Origin: an uncultured Christensenellaceae bacterium
GTDB taxonomy: Bacteria; Bacillota; Clostridia; Christensenellales; Borkfalkiaceae
Assembly (NCBI GenBank): GCA_910587625.1
Contig: CAJUMW010000001.1
Coordinates: 96,236-121,998 of the forward strand
Length of the DNA: 25,763 nt
Direction: 5' to 3'
Part shown: positions 1 through 8,006 of the stretch, one piece after another
Numbering within the stretch: the first letter of the stretch is position 1
Layout: every line of letters begins with the position of its first letter
Made by a program: the position numbers and the translations under genes
The notes under the pieces: generated by a model
What the model saw: only the letters and a program-made list of their open reading frames with translations
What the model was told of the DNA's origin: nothing
The model's database searches: none

Positions 1-114
1 TTAAACGAGCTCACTGAAAAACAATGTAAAGTACGAGTGATAGCTTTGCCCATAGAGGCTAGTGCGCTTGGAAATATAAAACAGCAAATTAAAAGAGGTA
101 AACAATATGTATAG
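1..114 (+). CDS. rhaB: Rhamnulokinase, C-terminal end only (partial)
   Basis: Only the last 37 codons and a TAG stop are in the window; the gene enters from the left edge. The translated tail contains PIEASALGNIKQQI, which matches the C-terminal segment of rhamnulokinases and related FGGY sugar kinases (usually P-x-EA-T/S-A-x-GN). RhaB phosphorylates L-rhamnulose to L-rhamnulose-1-phosphate in the cytoplasm. The frame overlaps the start of rhaA by 8 bases, as expected for a translationally coupled rhaBAD operon. The identity rests on this short motif plus the position directly before rhaA and rhaD. Another FGGY kinase cannot be excluded from the tail alone. Confidence 0.75.
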   Translation, partial: LNELTEKQCKVRVIALPIEASALGNIKQQIKRGKQYV

Positions 115-1333
115 TGACGCAAAGAAAGAATATGCAGCATACGGTATCGATACCGAGGCGGCAATAGCTTCGTTAAGGGATATACCCGTGTCAATTCACT
201 GTTGGCAGGGCGACGACGTGGTGGGCTTAGACGGCGGCGGAGCTTTGAGCGGCGGAATACAGACGACGGGAAACTACCCCGGCAGAGCGAGAAATTTCGA
301 AGAGCTTAAAGCGGATATCAAAAAGGCGTTCTCGCTTATGCCCGGCAAAAAGAGATTGAACCTGCACGCAAGTTACGCGGTGGGCGCAACGGTTGACCGC
401 GATAAATACGAGCCTAAGCATTTTGCCGAGTGGGTAAAATTTGCAAAAGAGCTTGGCTTGGACGGGATTGACTTTAACCCTACAATGTTCAGCCATAAGA
501 ACGTAAAGGACGGTTTGACATTATCTTCGCCCGATGAAGATATTCGTAAATTCTGGGTTGAGCATTGTAAGGCGTGCTTACATATCGCCGAATATTTTGC
601 GGATGAGTTCAAAAAGCCCTGTCTTGTCAATATATGGATACCGGACGGATTTAAAGACGTTCCCGCGGACAGACTTACTCCGAGATTGAGGTTAAAGAAA
701 TCGCTTGACGAAATTCTAAAATTGGATTACGATAGAAAGAAAGTGATAGTGGCGGTAGAGAGCAAGGTGTTCGGCATAGGCGTGGAAAGCTACACCGTAG
801 GCAACAACGAGTTCTACCAAAACTACGCCGCAAAGAACAATATCTGTTGTCTTTTGGATAACGGACACTACCACCCGCTTGAATACGTTTCGGATAAAAT
901 TCCCGCGCTTCTGGCTTTTTACGATAAAGTTGCCTTGCATGTTACAAGGGGCGTTCGTTGGGACAGCGACCACGTCGTGCTATTCGAGGACGAACTCAAA
1001 GAAATTGCGAAAGAGATAGTTAGAAATAACGCAACTGATAAAGTGCTTATCGGCTTGGACTATTTCGACGCGAGTATAAACAGGATTCCGGCGTGGGTAA
1101 CGGGGCAGAGAGCAATGCAAAAGGCGCTGTTATATGCGCTACTTATAAATCACGAAGAGTTGAAAGCGTTACAGGAAAAATCGGATTTTACTGCGCTTAT
1201 GGTAAAGCAGGAAGAGTACGCAACGCTTTCCTTCGGAGCGGTGTGGAAAGAGTATCTCAAAAGAGAGCAAATAAGGGAAAATTATCTGACTGAAATCAAG
1301 GAATACGAGAGAGAGGTGTTAAGCAAGAGATGA
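107..1333 (+). CDS. rhaA: L-rhamnose isomerase
   Basis: This 408-residue cytoplasmic TIM-barrel isomerase converts L-rhamnose to L-rhamnulose. Length and sequence fit the family (E. coli about 419 residues). Recognisable blocks are SIHCWQGDDV near residue 30, the HASYAVG region near 87, a metal-site-like VESKVFGIGVESYTVGNNEF stretch near 217-236, LLDNGHYHP near 249-257, and the VTRGVRWDSDHVV block near 276-288. The ATG at 107 follows AGAGGTAA at about 94-101 and overlaps the kinase stop. Its TGA overlaps the next gene's ATG (ATGA, 1330-1333), so rhaA and rhaD are translationally coupled. The operon promoter must lie left of the window. Confidence 0.97.
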   Translation: MYSDAKKEYAAYGIDTEAAIASLRDIPVSIHCWQGDDVVGLDGGGALSGGIQTTGNYPGRARNFEELKADIKKAFSLMPGKKRLNLHASYAVGATVDRDKYEPKHFAEWVKFAKELGLDGIDFNPTMFSHKNVKDGLTLSSPDEDIRKFWVEHCKACLHIAEYFADEFKKPCLVNIWIPDGFKDVPADRLTPRLRLKKSLDEILKLDYDRKKVIVAVESKVFGIGVESYTVGNNEFYQNYAAKNNICCLLDNGHYHPLEYVSDKIPALLAFYDKVALHVTRGVRWDSDHVVLFEDELKEIAKEIVRNNATDKVLIGLDYFDASINRIPAWVTGQRAMQKALLYALLINHEELKALQEKSDFTALMVKQEEYATLSFGAVWKEYLKREQIRENYLTEIKEYEREVLSKR

Positions 1334-2160
1334 AGGACATAATGAAAGCGCCGTTTGTAAGGGAGATGAGCAAGACTACGGCAAATATGTACCGTTTGGG
1401 CTGGGACGAGCGCAACGGCGGAAACATAAGCTATATGTTAGACGAAAAGGAAGTGGCGGAGTATCTCGATATTAACAAGGTAATACGCACAATACCGCTT
1501 GCAGGAGTAAACGCTGCGGAGTTTGACGTAACGCCGCTTTTAGGCAAAATATTCATTGTGACGGGAACGGGCAAATACTTTAAGAACGTTGAAGACGACC
1601 CGGAAACCAATTTGGGTATAGTCAGAATAGCAAAAAACGGCGTAGAGCTGTTGTGGGGATATAAGGATGGCGGAAGAACAACGAGCGAGTTGCCCGCGCA
1701 TTTGATGTGCCATATGGCTCGGCTTAAGGTAGACCCCGAAAACAGGGTGGTAATGCACAGTCATCCCACTCATACGCTTGCAATGAACTATGTGCACGAG
1801 CTTGACGAGAAAAAGTTCACGCACACGCTTTGGGAGATGTGTACCGAGTGTATAGCGGTTTTTCCCGACGGTGTTGGGATACTGCCGTGGATGTTGTGCG
1901 GCACAAACAGTATAGGCGAGGCAACGTCAAAGAAGATGGAGGAGTTTCGTCTTGTAATCTGGGCAATGCACGGCATATACGGCGCAGGCAAGACGATGGA
2001 CGAAACGTTCGGTTTAATAGAAACAGTGGAAAAGGCGGCGCAAATTTATATGCTTACCGCGCATTTGCCGAGAATTAACACCATTAAAGACGAGCAGATG
2101 CAGGAACTTGCGGAGCTGTTTAAGTGCAATTACCGCAAAGATTTTTTAAATATTAAGTGA
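1330..2160 (+). CDS. rhaD: Rhamnulose-1-phosphate aldolase
   Basis: This class II (zinc) aldolase of 276 residues cleaves L-rhamnulose-1-phosphate to dihydroxyacetone phosphate and L-lactaldehyde; E. coli RhaD has 274. The zinc and catalytic residues are visible and line up with E. coli E117, H141, H143 and H212: E120 in TSELPAHL, H143 and H145 in VMHSHPTH, and H214 in WAMHGIYG. The start is ambiguous. ATG 1330 overlaps the rhaA stop and has AGAGAGGTG about 11 bases upstream. ATG 1342 has AAGGA four bases upstream and would remove four residues. The gene ends two bases before a GTG-initiated extension of the following gene and clearly belongs to the same operon. Confidence 0.96.
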   Translation: MKDIMKAPFVREMSKTTANMYRLGWDERNGGNISYMLDEKEVAEYLDINKVIRTIPLAGVNAAEFDVTPLLGKIFIVTGTGKYFKNVEDDPETNLGIVRIAKNGVELLWGYKDGGRTTSELPAHLMCHMARLKVDPENRVVMHSHPTHTLAMNYVHELDEKKFTHTLWEMCTECIAVFPDGVGILPWMLCGTNSIGEATSKKMEEFRLVIWAMHGIYGAGKTMDETFGLIETVEKAAQIYMLTAHLPRINTIKDEQMQELAELFKCNYRKDFLNIK

Positions 2161-2171
2161 GGGGTAAAATT

Positions 2172-3320
2172 ATGTCAAACAGAATAGTATTGAACGAAAC
2201 GAGCTATCACGGCGCAGGCTGTATAAAAGAAATAGTGGGAGAGGTTGAAAGGCGCGGACTTAGCAAAGCGTTTGTCTGTTCCGACCCCGACCTTGTTAAA
2301 TTCAAGGTTACGGATAAAGTTTTAAACGTTTTAAATGGCGCAAACCTTGCATACGAGCTCTATTCTGACATAAAGCCCAACCCTACTATTGAAAACGTGC
2401 AGTCGGGCGTTGCGGCATATAAGAAGAGCGGCGCTGACTACATAATAGCTATAGGCGGCGGCTCGTCTATGGATACGGCAAAGGCAATCGGCATTATAAT
2501 AAATAACCCCGAGTTTGAGGACGTGCGCTCCCTGGAGGGCGTTGCGCCCACCAAAAAGCCGAGCGTGCCCATAATAGCCGTTCCCACGACCGCAGGTACT
2601 GCGGCGGAGGTTACAATAAACTATGTCATAACAGACGTTGAGAAAAAGCGCAAATTTGTATGCGTAGACGTGCACGATATACCCGTAGTTGCGGTGGTGG
2701 ACAGCGAGATGATGTCAACTATGCCTAAGGGCTTGACCGCCGCAACGGGTATGGACGCGCTCACTCATGCGATAGAGGGATATATAACCAAGGGCGCGTG
2801 GGAAATGACGGATATGTTCCACTTAAAGGCTATTGAGATTATTTCAAGGTCTTTACGCGGCGCGGTTAACGGCGAAAAGGAAGGAAGGGAAGGAATGGCG
2901 CTCGGTCAGTACGTTGCGGGCATGGGCTTTTCCAATGTAGGGCTTGGAATAGTTCACTCTATGGCGCACGCACTCGGCGCAGTTTACGATACTCCGCACG
3001 GCGTCGCAAACGCAATACTACTGCCCACGGTTATGGCTTACAATGCCGAAGCTACGGGAGAAAAGTACCGCGATATAGCAAAAGCAATGGGCGTTGCAAA
3101 CGTTGATAAAATGAGCTTAACGGAAGCAAGAAAAGCCGCTTGTCAAGCGGTTGCAACTCTTTCCAAGGACGTTGGTATTCCGCAGAACCTCAAAGGCATA
3201 GTTAAGGAAGAAGATATCGACTTTTTGGCTCAGTCGGCTATGGACGACGCTTGTCGTCCCGGCAACCCCAAAGACCCGACCAAAGAGGACATTATCGGGC
3301 TGTATAAATCGTTACTTTAA
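2172..3320 (+). CDS. fucO: Iron-dependent alcohol dehydrogenase, lactaldehyde reductase (FucO type)
   Basis: This group III iron-dependent dehydrogenase has 382 residues, the same size as E. coli FucO. It should reduce L-lactaldehyde from the aldolase to L-1,2-propanediol with NADH, re-oxidising cofactor during anaerobic rhamnose or fucose use. The NAD-binding GGGSSMDTAK is at about 95-104. The expected iron ligands are present at D195 and H199 (GMDALTH), H262 (GIVHSMAH) and H276 (YDTPHG), offset by one from E. coli D196, H200, H263 and H277. I chose ATG 2172, preceded by GAGGGG at about 2159-2164. An in-frame GTG at 2157 would add five residues and contain that ribosome binding site. Position after rhaD supports the role. 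Confidence 0.94.
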   Translation: MSNRIVLNETSYHGAGCIKEIVGEVERRGLSKAFVCSDPDLVKFKVTDKVLNVLNGANLAYELYSDIKPNPTIENVQSGVAAYKKSGADYIIAIGGGSSMDTAKAIGIIINNPEFEDVRSLEGVAPTKKPSVPIIAVPTTAGTAAEVTINYVITDVEKKRKFVCVDVHDIPVVAVVDSEMMSTMPKGLTAATGMDALTHAIEGYITKGAWEMTDMFHLKAIEIISRSLRGAVNGEKEGREGMALGQYVAGMGFSNVGLGIVHSMAHALGAVYDTPHGVANAILLPTVMAYNAEATGEKYRDIAKAMGVANVDKMSLTEARKAACQAVATLSKDVGIPQNLKGIVKEEDIDFLAQSAMDDACRPGNPKDPTKEDIIGLYKSLL

Positions 3321-3323
3321 ATA

Positions 3324-3360
3324 AAAAAACAGCCTCGCAAATACTGTGGGGCTGTTTGTA
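3324..3360. terminator. Bidirectional intrinsic terminator between fucO and the GH5 gene
   Basis: A 10-bp stem AAACAGCCTC (3327-3336) pairs with GGGGCTGTTT (3348-3357), with one G-T pair and an 11-base loop. On the minus strand the stem runs into seven T residues, making a good terminator for the GH5 gene. On the plus strand the T tract is weaker. It separates two convergent genes. Confidence 0.85.
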
Positions 3361-3376
3361 TGTTTTGAATAGTAAA

Positions 3377-4660
3377 TTAAAATTTTCTTTGATTATAAAC
3401 GTCGAATACAAGCGAAGCTTTAGCGTTGGCAGTGCTTGTTTGAAGGTATTTATTTAATATTTCTTCATAGTTTGCCGTCGAAATATCGACGGGCGCAATG
3501 TCGAGTTCATAAATTCCCCAGGTTGAAGTTTTGGCGTTTAAAAGGTTGCGGCTGTAAAAATATTTATTTGCTTTATATGTCCAGGATGAGTACGACCAGC
3601 CCATTTTATCGAAATAATCAAGGCTCTTTATCCAATCCTTCTTGTTCGAAAAAGCGTTCCATTCACCGATGTACACGGGCAGACGATAGCGCATAAAGTT
3701 GTGTGCCGCGTTATAAAAGCGCAAAGCAAACAGCTGAGAAAATGGAGTAAGGTTATAAATGTGGTACTGCATACACACGTTGTTCCATTTATATTTGTCT
3801 ATATGCGTTCCGTGCGTGGGGAATGTAAAGCATTCAATCAAAATCAAATGGTTTGAGTCTATTTTGCGGATTGCTCTGTAAAGTCTGTCGTAAAAGTCAA
3901 AGTTCATCTTCGAGGCAAACTTTTTATACGCTTTACGCGGCTCGTTTAAAAGGTCGTATGCGGCAACCGTTTTATTGTCTTTGTACCTATTTGCAATGGT
4001 TTCCCATATTTGAACGGTAAAGTTTTGGTTTTCGGCATTGCCGTAAAGGTTGTGCCCGCTGTCGTCACCCGAGTGTTGGTCTTGGTTCTGTGATCCGGGA
4101 GCGCCGTGCAAGTCCAAAATAGCAAAAAGATTATACTTTTTACACATTTCTATTGCCCAATCAAGGTATTTAAACGCGTCGGCTTTAAAGGTTTTGCCGT
4201 CGTCGGACAGATTCATATATGTAAACGGTATGCGCACGGTGTTGAGCCCGAGCTTTGAAATAATTTCAAAGTCCTCTTCTGTTATGTAAGTCTGCATATA
4301 AGCTTCATACAGGTCGTAAATCTGTTTTTCTGAGAGGTTTGGGTTGCGCCGCATAGCCGCAATTCCGCGACGTTGTGTGTACACGCCCGTTTCAAAGTTG
4401 CCGACCGTTGTCACGCACATCCAATCTTCGGGTACAAACCAATTCCCGAGGTTAACGCCCTTAATCTGAAAAAGATTGCCGTTGCCGTCGTAAAGGTTTC
4501 TGCCTTCCGCGCGCATGAATCCGTTGGCGGCTGCGCGCTGTTTAGGGCGCTTATTTGCATTAAAATATGCCAAAGCCAAATAAGTCAAACTCAGCGGAAA
4601 CAGCGCTACGGCAAACGGTAAAATTGCAATTGTAATAATTATTCTAAGAAAAATTTTCAT
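3377..4660 (-). CDS. Membrane-anchored glycoside hydrolase family 5 (cellulase/glucanase-like)
   Basis: This 427-residue protein has an N-terminal hydrophobic segment (about residues 4-33) with no obvious cleavage site, so it is probably tethered by an uncleaved signal anchor with the catalytic domain outside. The rest is a GH5-type TIM barrel: IKGVNLGNWFVPEDWM near 66-81, VRIPFTY near 142-148, DLHGAPGSQNQDQHSG near 183-198, and LLNEPRK with acid/base E240. YHIYN lies near 299-303 and YIGEWNAF carries nucleophile E333. The GVNLGNW and DLHGAPGSQN blocks resemble the exo-beta-1,3-glucanase-like branch of GH5, but substrate cannot be fixed by eye. It is divergent from the GH2 gene and has AAGGAT upstream of its ATG. 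Confidence 0.9.
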   Translation of the reverse strand: MKIFLRIIITIAILPFAVALFPLSLTYLALAYFNANKRPKQRAAANGFMRAEGRNLYDGNGNLFQIKGVNLGNWFVPEDWMCVTTVGNFETGVYTQRRGIAAMRRNPNLSEKQIYDLYEAYMQTYITEEDFEIISKLGLNTVRIPFTYMNLSDDGKTFKADAFKYLDWAIEMCKKYNLFAILDLHGAPGSQNQDQHSGDDSGHNLYGNAENQNFTVQIWETIANRYKDNKTVAAYDLLNEPRKAYKKFASKMNFDFYDRLYRAIRKIDSNHLILIECFTFPTHGTHIDKYKWNNVCMQYHIYNLTPFSQLFALRFYNAAHNFMRYRLPVYIGEWNAFSNKKDWIKSLDYFDKMGWSYSSWTYKANKYFYSRNLLNAKTSTWGIYELDIAPVDISTANYEEILNKYLQTSTANAKASLVFDVYNQRKF

Positions 4661-4679
4661 CTTTATCCTTTTTTGAATA

Positions 4680-4708
4680 ATTATATCACAAACAAGTAAA
4701 AATTACAA
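4680..4708 (-). promoter_or_regulatory. Promoter of the GH5 gene
   Basis: Read on the minus strand: TTGTAA (4703-4708), a 17-base spacer and TATAAT (4680-4685). A TGA just before the hexamer gives an extended -10. The start of transcription would fall near 4673, shortly before the AAGGAT ribosome binding site. Confidence 0.65.
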
Positions 4709-4712
4709 ATTA

Positions 4713-4718
4713 TATAAT
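4713..4718 (+). promoter_or_regulatory. Probable -10 element of the GH2 gene
   Basis: TATAAT lies 16 bases before the GH2 ATG at 4735, with no convincing -35 hexamer at 16-18 bases. It is only a few bases from the -35 of the opposing GH5 promoter, so the two promoters probably interfere or share a regulator. The GTAAGG at about 4722-4727 could be the ribosome binding site at the very 5' end of a short leader. Confidence 0.45.
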
Positions 4719-4734
4719 AGTGTAAGGTAGAAAA

Positions 4735-7086
4735 ATGAATAAAATTAATTTCAATTCCGATTGGCGTTTTAAACGAGTTGTCGATGAGCAGTGGCAAAGC
4801 GTCACTTTGCCCCACGACGCGGCTATGTTTGAAGAGCGAGTAAAGACAGCCGAGGCGGGCGTCAATACGGGTTGGTATCTCGGCAGCGACTATGAGTACG
4901 AAAAAGAGTTTTTTGTTCCCGAAGAGTACAGGGACAAAAACGTTATCTTCGAGTTCGAAGGGGTTTACCGAAACGCCGAAATTTATTTAAACGGCGTCAA
5001 AGTTCTTTTCAGACCGTACGGTTACACCAACTTTTACGTTTACGCCGATAAATACTTGAAGTACGGCGGAAATAACAGCATTAAGGTTATGGCATACAAC
5101 GCCGACCAGCCCAACAGTCGCTGGTATTCGGGTGCAGGCATTTACCGCCCCGTCAATATGTTTGTCGGAAATAAAAAACGCATATTGTTGAACGGGGTAA
5201 AGGTCAAAACGCTTTCGCTGTACCCTGCGGTTATCGAAGTCAGGGTTGCGGTTACGGGCGTCGGCAGCGTCGATGTGAAAATAGAAAAGGACGGCAGGGA
5301 GATTGCAAGTATTTCAAAGCATCAGAACGACGGCGACGCGGTGTTTGCGATAGAAATTCCCGACGCTGAGCTTTGGACGCCCGACACGCCCGAACTCTAT
5401 ACCTGCCGAGCAGTATTTTGCGACGACGAGCAGGAGGTATGTTTTGGAATAAGGACTCTTGAATGCAACCATACCGACGGGCTATTGATTAACGGGGAAA
5501 GAGTTGTGCTGCGCGGCGCCTGCATTCACAGCGATAACGGTATTCTCGGTGCGAGAAGTTACCCCGAAGCCGAGCAAAGAAAGGTCAAAATTTTAAAAGA
5601 AAACGGCTATAACGCTATTCGTTCGGCGCACAACCCGTGTTCCAAATCGTTGCTTGACGCGTGCGACAGGCTTGGTATGCTTGTCATGGACGAGTATTGC
5701 GATATGTGGTATATCCATAAAAACCGCTACGACTATGCTTCGTACCTTGAAGATTGGTATGCGGAAGATATAAAGGATATGATAGAAAAGGACTATAACC
5801 ACCCGTCGGTAATAATGTATTCGCTTGGAAACGAGGTTGCCGAAACGGGAGAGAAGAGGGGCATAGAGCTCTTCAAAAAAATGAAAGCCGTCTGTAAAAA
5901 ATACGACGACCGCCCCGTTACAACGGGAGTTAATATATTTTTCAACTATCTGTACGCGCTTGGGTTCGGGCAGTACTCAGATAAAAAAGCCGAAAAAAAT
6001 CCCAATAAAAAGGTGGGCAGCGAGTTTTTCAATAACTTGGCAGGAATTTTCGGAGATAAGTTTATGAAAACTATGGCAAAGCTCCCCGGTTGCGACAAAA
6101 AAACGCGCGACTGTTATGCCGTTATGGACGTTGCCGGATACAATTACGGTATAAAACGCTATAAGCACGACGTAAAAAAATACCCCGAACGCATAATTTT
6201 GGGTAGTGAAACGTTCTGTTCAGACGCCTATTCTTTTTGGGAGTTTGCTAAAAACAATCCCTCGATGATAGGTGATTTTGTCTGGGCGGGAATGGATTAT
6301 TTGGGTGAAGTCGGCGTGGGAAGCTGGGAGTACAGGGATTATGCGCCCGACTTTCTGCACGGCGTCGGCTGGATGACTGCAGGAAGCGGCAGGGTAGATT
6401 TGATAGGAACTCCGCTCGGTGAAGCGTTATTTACAAAAGTTGCGTTCGAACTTACCGACAAACCGCAAATTGCCGTAGTACCCGTCAATCATACTAAAGA
6501 TAGACATTCTCCTTCGGCGTGGAAATTTTCCAACGCAATCCCTTCCTGGAGTTGGAACGGGTTGAACGGCAGAAGTGCAAAAGTCGAGGTTTACTCGCGC
6601 GCTCCTATGGTAGAACTTTACGTCAACGGCAAAAAAGTAGGTAGAAAAAAATTCAAAAAGAATTGTCGCTTCGACTTTAAGTGTAAGTATTACGACGGGG
6701 AAATTGTGGCGGTAAATCTCGATAAACGCGGCAATGAATTGAGCCGCAGCATGCTTAAAACTGCCGATAATCAGACAGTTTTGTCGGTTGTTCCCGAAAA
6801 GGCGGACGTAAATTTCGGGGAAATCTGCTTTATACACCTCGACTATACAGATACTAACGCAATTGTAAAGCCTCTTGAACGCGGCGTGATAGATATCGAA
6901 GTCGACGGCGGTGAACTGCTTGCTTTCGGAAATGCCTGCCCGTTCAATAAAGACGGGTATCTTGGCACAAGCAGCGATACATACTATGGCAGAGCGTTGG
7001 CAGTTGTACGCGCAAACGGCAAGCAAGTCAAAATAGTTGCGCGCGGTAACGGTTTGGTCGGTCAAGCTTTAATAAATTGCAAATAA
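4735..7086 (+). CDS. Glycoside hydrolase family 2 (beta-galactosidase/beta-glucuronidase-like)
   Basis: This 783-residue protein has no signal peptide and is probably cytoplasmic. The layout is classical GH2: an N-terminal sugar-binding jelly roll (about 1-145, with NSDWRF, LPHD and FEFEGVYRNAEIYLNG), an Ig-like domain (about 150-240), then a TIM barrel from about 248. Catalytic signatures are NAIRSAHNP (293-301), MDEYCDMW, YSLGNEVAE with acid/base E367, and ILGSETFC with nucleophile E492. A segment of about 60 residues (about 400-460) is inserted between the two catalytic strands. C-terminal beta domains follow (about 590-783). It would hydrolyse imported beta-glycosides, perhaps oligosaccharides released by the anchored GH5 next door. 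The substrate is unknown. Confidence 0.93.
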   Translation: MNKINFNSDWRFKRVVDEQWQSVTLPHDAAMFEERVKTAEAGVNTGWYLGSDYEYEKEFFVPEEYRDKNVIFEFEGVYRNAEIYLNGVKVLFRPYGYTNFYVYADKYLKYGGNNSIKVMAYNADQPNSRWYSGAGIYRPVNMFVGNKKRILLNGVKVKTLSLYPAVIEVRVAVTGVGSVDVKIEKDGREIASISKHQNDGDAVFAIEIPDAELWTPDTPELYTCRAVFCDDEQEVCFGIRTLECNHTDGLLINGERVVLRGACIHSDNGILGARSYPEAEQRKVKILKENGYNAIRSAHNPCSKSLLDACDRLGMLVMDEYCDMWYIHKNRYDYASYLEDWYAEDIKDMIEKDYNHPSVIMYSLGNEVAETGEKRGIELFKKMKAVCKKYDDRPVTTGVNIFFNYLYALGFGQYSDKKAEKNPNKKVGSEFFNNLAGIFGDKFMKTMAKLPGCDKKTRDCYAVMDVAGYNYGIKRYKHDVKKYPERIILGSETFCSDAYSFWEFAKNNPSMIGDFVWAGMDYLGEVGVGSWEYRDYAPDFLHGVGWMTAGSGRVDLIGTPLGEALFTKVAFELTDKPQIAVVPVNHTKDRHSPSAWKFSNAIPSWSWNGLNGRSAKVEVYSRAPMVELYVNGKKVGRKKFKKNCRFDFKCKYYDGEIVAVNLDKRGNELSRSMLKTADNQTVLSVVPEKADVNFGEICFIHLDYTDTNAIVKPLERGVIDIEVDGGELLAFGNACPFNKDGYLGTSSDTYYGRALAVVRANGKQVKIVARGNGLVGQALINCK

Positions 7087-7138
7087 TTTCATTGCCCCCG
7101 ATATATGCCTTAGTTAATTGCGTTTTGCAAGTAAAAAA

Positions 7139-7174
7139 TATACCGTCAAGCGATATGATTCGCTTGACGGTATA
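7139..7174 (-). terminator. Intrinsic terminator of tRNA-Ser
   Basis: A perfect 14-bp inverted repeat (7139-7152 with 7161-7174) has an 8-base loop. It abuts the encoded CCA end of the tRNA and, read on the minus strand, is followed by TTTTTT. It probably also halts read-through from the GH2 gene, although the plus-strand side lacks a T tract. Confidence 0.9.
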
Positions 7175-7265
7175 TGGCGCGGAAGAAGGGATTTGAACCC
7201 TTGCTACGGTTTCCCGTACTACTCCCTTAGCAGGGGAGCCCCTTGAGCCACTTGGGTACTTCCGC
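7175..7265 (-). tRNA. tRNA-Ser (anticodon GCU)
   Basis: The minus strand reads a 7-bp acceptor stem GCGGAAG/CTTCCGC (7259-7265 with 7179-7185), discriminator G and an encoded CCA (7175-7177). The anticodon stem CTCCC/GGGAG encloses loop CTGCTAA, giving anticodon GCT for AGC/AGU serine codons. A long variable arm (TACGG, AAA, CCGTA) is typical of class II serine tRNA. The T arm AAGGG-TTCAAAT-CCCTT is intact. The 91-base length fits. Confidence 0.97.
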
Positions 7266-7279
7266 TCAATTACCAAAAT

Positions 7280-7308
7280 AATATACCATAAAATTATATG
7301 TTTGTCAA
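7280..7308 (-). promoter_or_regulatory. Promoter of tRNA-Ser
   Basis: Read on the minus strand: a perfect TTGACA (7303-7308), a 17-base spacer and TATATT (7280-7285) preceded by TGG as an extended -10. It ends 14 bases before the mature tRNA 5' end, so the primary transcript has a short leader removed by RNase P. Confidence 0.85.
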
Positions 7309-7348
7309 AACATTATTTGACTGTTTTAAAAAAAATTTACCTTAACAA

Positions 7349-7377
7349 TTGCAAAGTTTTTTCAAATAGTCTATAAT
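7349..7377 (+). promoter_or_regulatory. Promoter of the SGNH-like hydrolase gene
   Basis: TTGCAA (7349-7354), a 17-base spacer and a consensus TATAAT (7372-7377). The ribosome binding site AAGGGGAAG follows at about 7384-7392, six bases before the ATG at 7398. Confidence 0.8.
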
Positions 7378-7397
7378 ATAAAAAAGGGGAAGAATTT

Positions 7398-8006
7398 ATG
7401 AAAATAGTTTTTTTAGGCGACTGCGTAACCGACGGGGATAGGGATAGAAATGACGAAAACTCGCTTGGTAACGGTTACGTCAAAATATTATCGGACAAGC
7501 TGAAACCCATTTATCCGGACATGGATATCGAGCTTATAAATAAAGGTATTTCGGGCATAAATATTTGCGAACTTTGCGCACTTTCCGACAGCGAAATAAT
7601 TCCGCTAAAACCCGACGCCGTTGTAATAATGTGCGGTATCGACGAAATTCTTGCGCATTATGTTCACAACGAAAAGCTTGAGTTGCAGCATTACGAAAGC
7701 CGCCTTAACAGTCTTTTAACCAATTTTAAACGACAGGGTATTGCTGTAATATTTCTCGAACCCTTTCTTTTACCGTCGCCCGACAAACTCAGGATGCGCA
7801 AGCTTTTCAACGAGCAGCTTGCAATAATAAGAAAAGTGGCAAAAGAACTGTCTGACGAGTACGTCGCGTATGACGAGATGCTTGCCGGAGTTTCGGCGCG
7901 GTTGCATTATAAGGAATATTCGCTTGACGGTATTCACCCCACGCACCGCTGCTCGCGGCTTATAGCCGACCAGGCAATAAAAGCCATACGCAAGCACCTG
8001 CTTTAA
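7398..8006 (+). CDS. SGNH/GDSL-like hydrolase with Cys in the nucleophile position
   Basis: This 202-residue cytoplasmic protein has the four-block SGNH layout. Block I reads FLGDCVTDGDRDR, where the family normally has GDS-x-T-D; the nucleophile position is Cys9 (TGC codon). The DRDRND-ENSLGNGYV context is typical of the clostridial GDSL group. Block II is INKGISG (Gly50/Gly53). Block III is MCGIDEI, with Asp82 where the oxyanion Asn of G-x-N-D is expected. Block V is DGIHPTH with the Asp177/His180 pair intact. Family members hydrolyse esters, often acetyl groups on sugars. The two substitutions make activity uncertain, so it could be a thiol hydrolase or a binding protein. Its stop overlaps the stop of convergent serine dehydratase by three bases. 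Confidence 0.85.
   Translation: MKIVFLGDCVTDGDRDRNDENSLGNGYVKILSDKLKPIYPDMDIELINKGISGINICELCALSDSEIIPLKPDAVVIMCGIDEILAHYVHNEKLELQHYESRLNSLLTNFKRQGIAVIFLEPFLLPSPDKLRMRKLFNEQLAIIRKVAKELSDEYVAYDEMLAGVSARLHYKEYSLDGIHPTHRCSRLIADQAIKAIRKHLL

Noticed and set aside
6427..7065. 212-codon open frame on the minus strand
   Set aside because: It is the complement of the GH2 C-terminal region, produced by codon bias of the real gene.
7175..7265. tRNA-Ser as an integration (att) site
   Set aside because: No integrase, phage gene or duplicated tRNA 3' end is seen nearby; the downstream repeat is a terminator hairpin.
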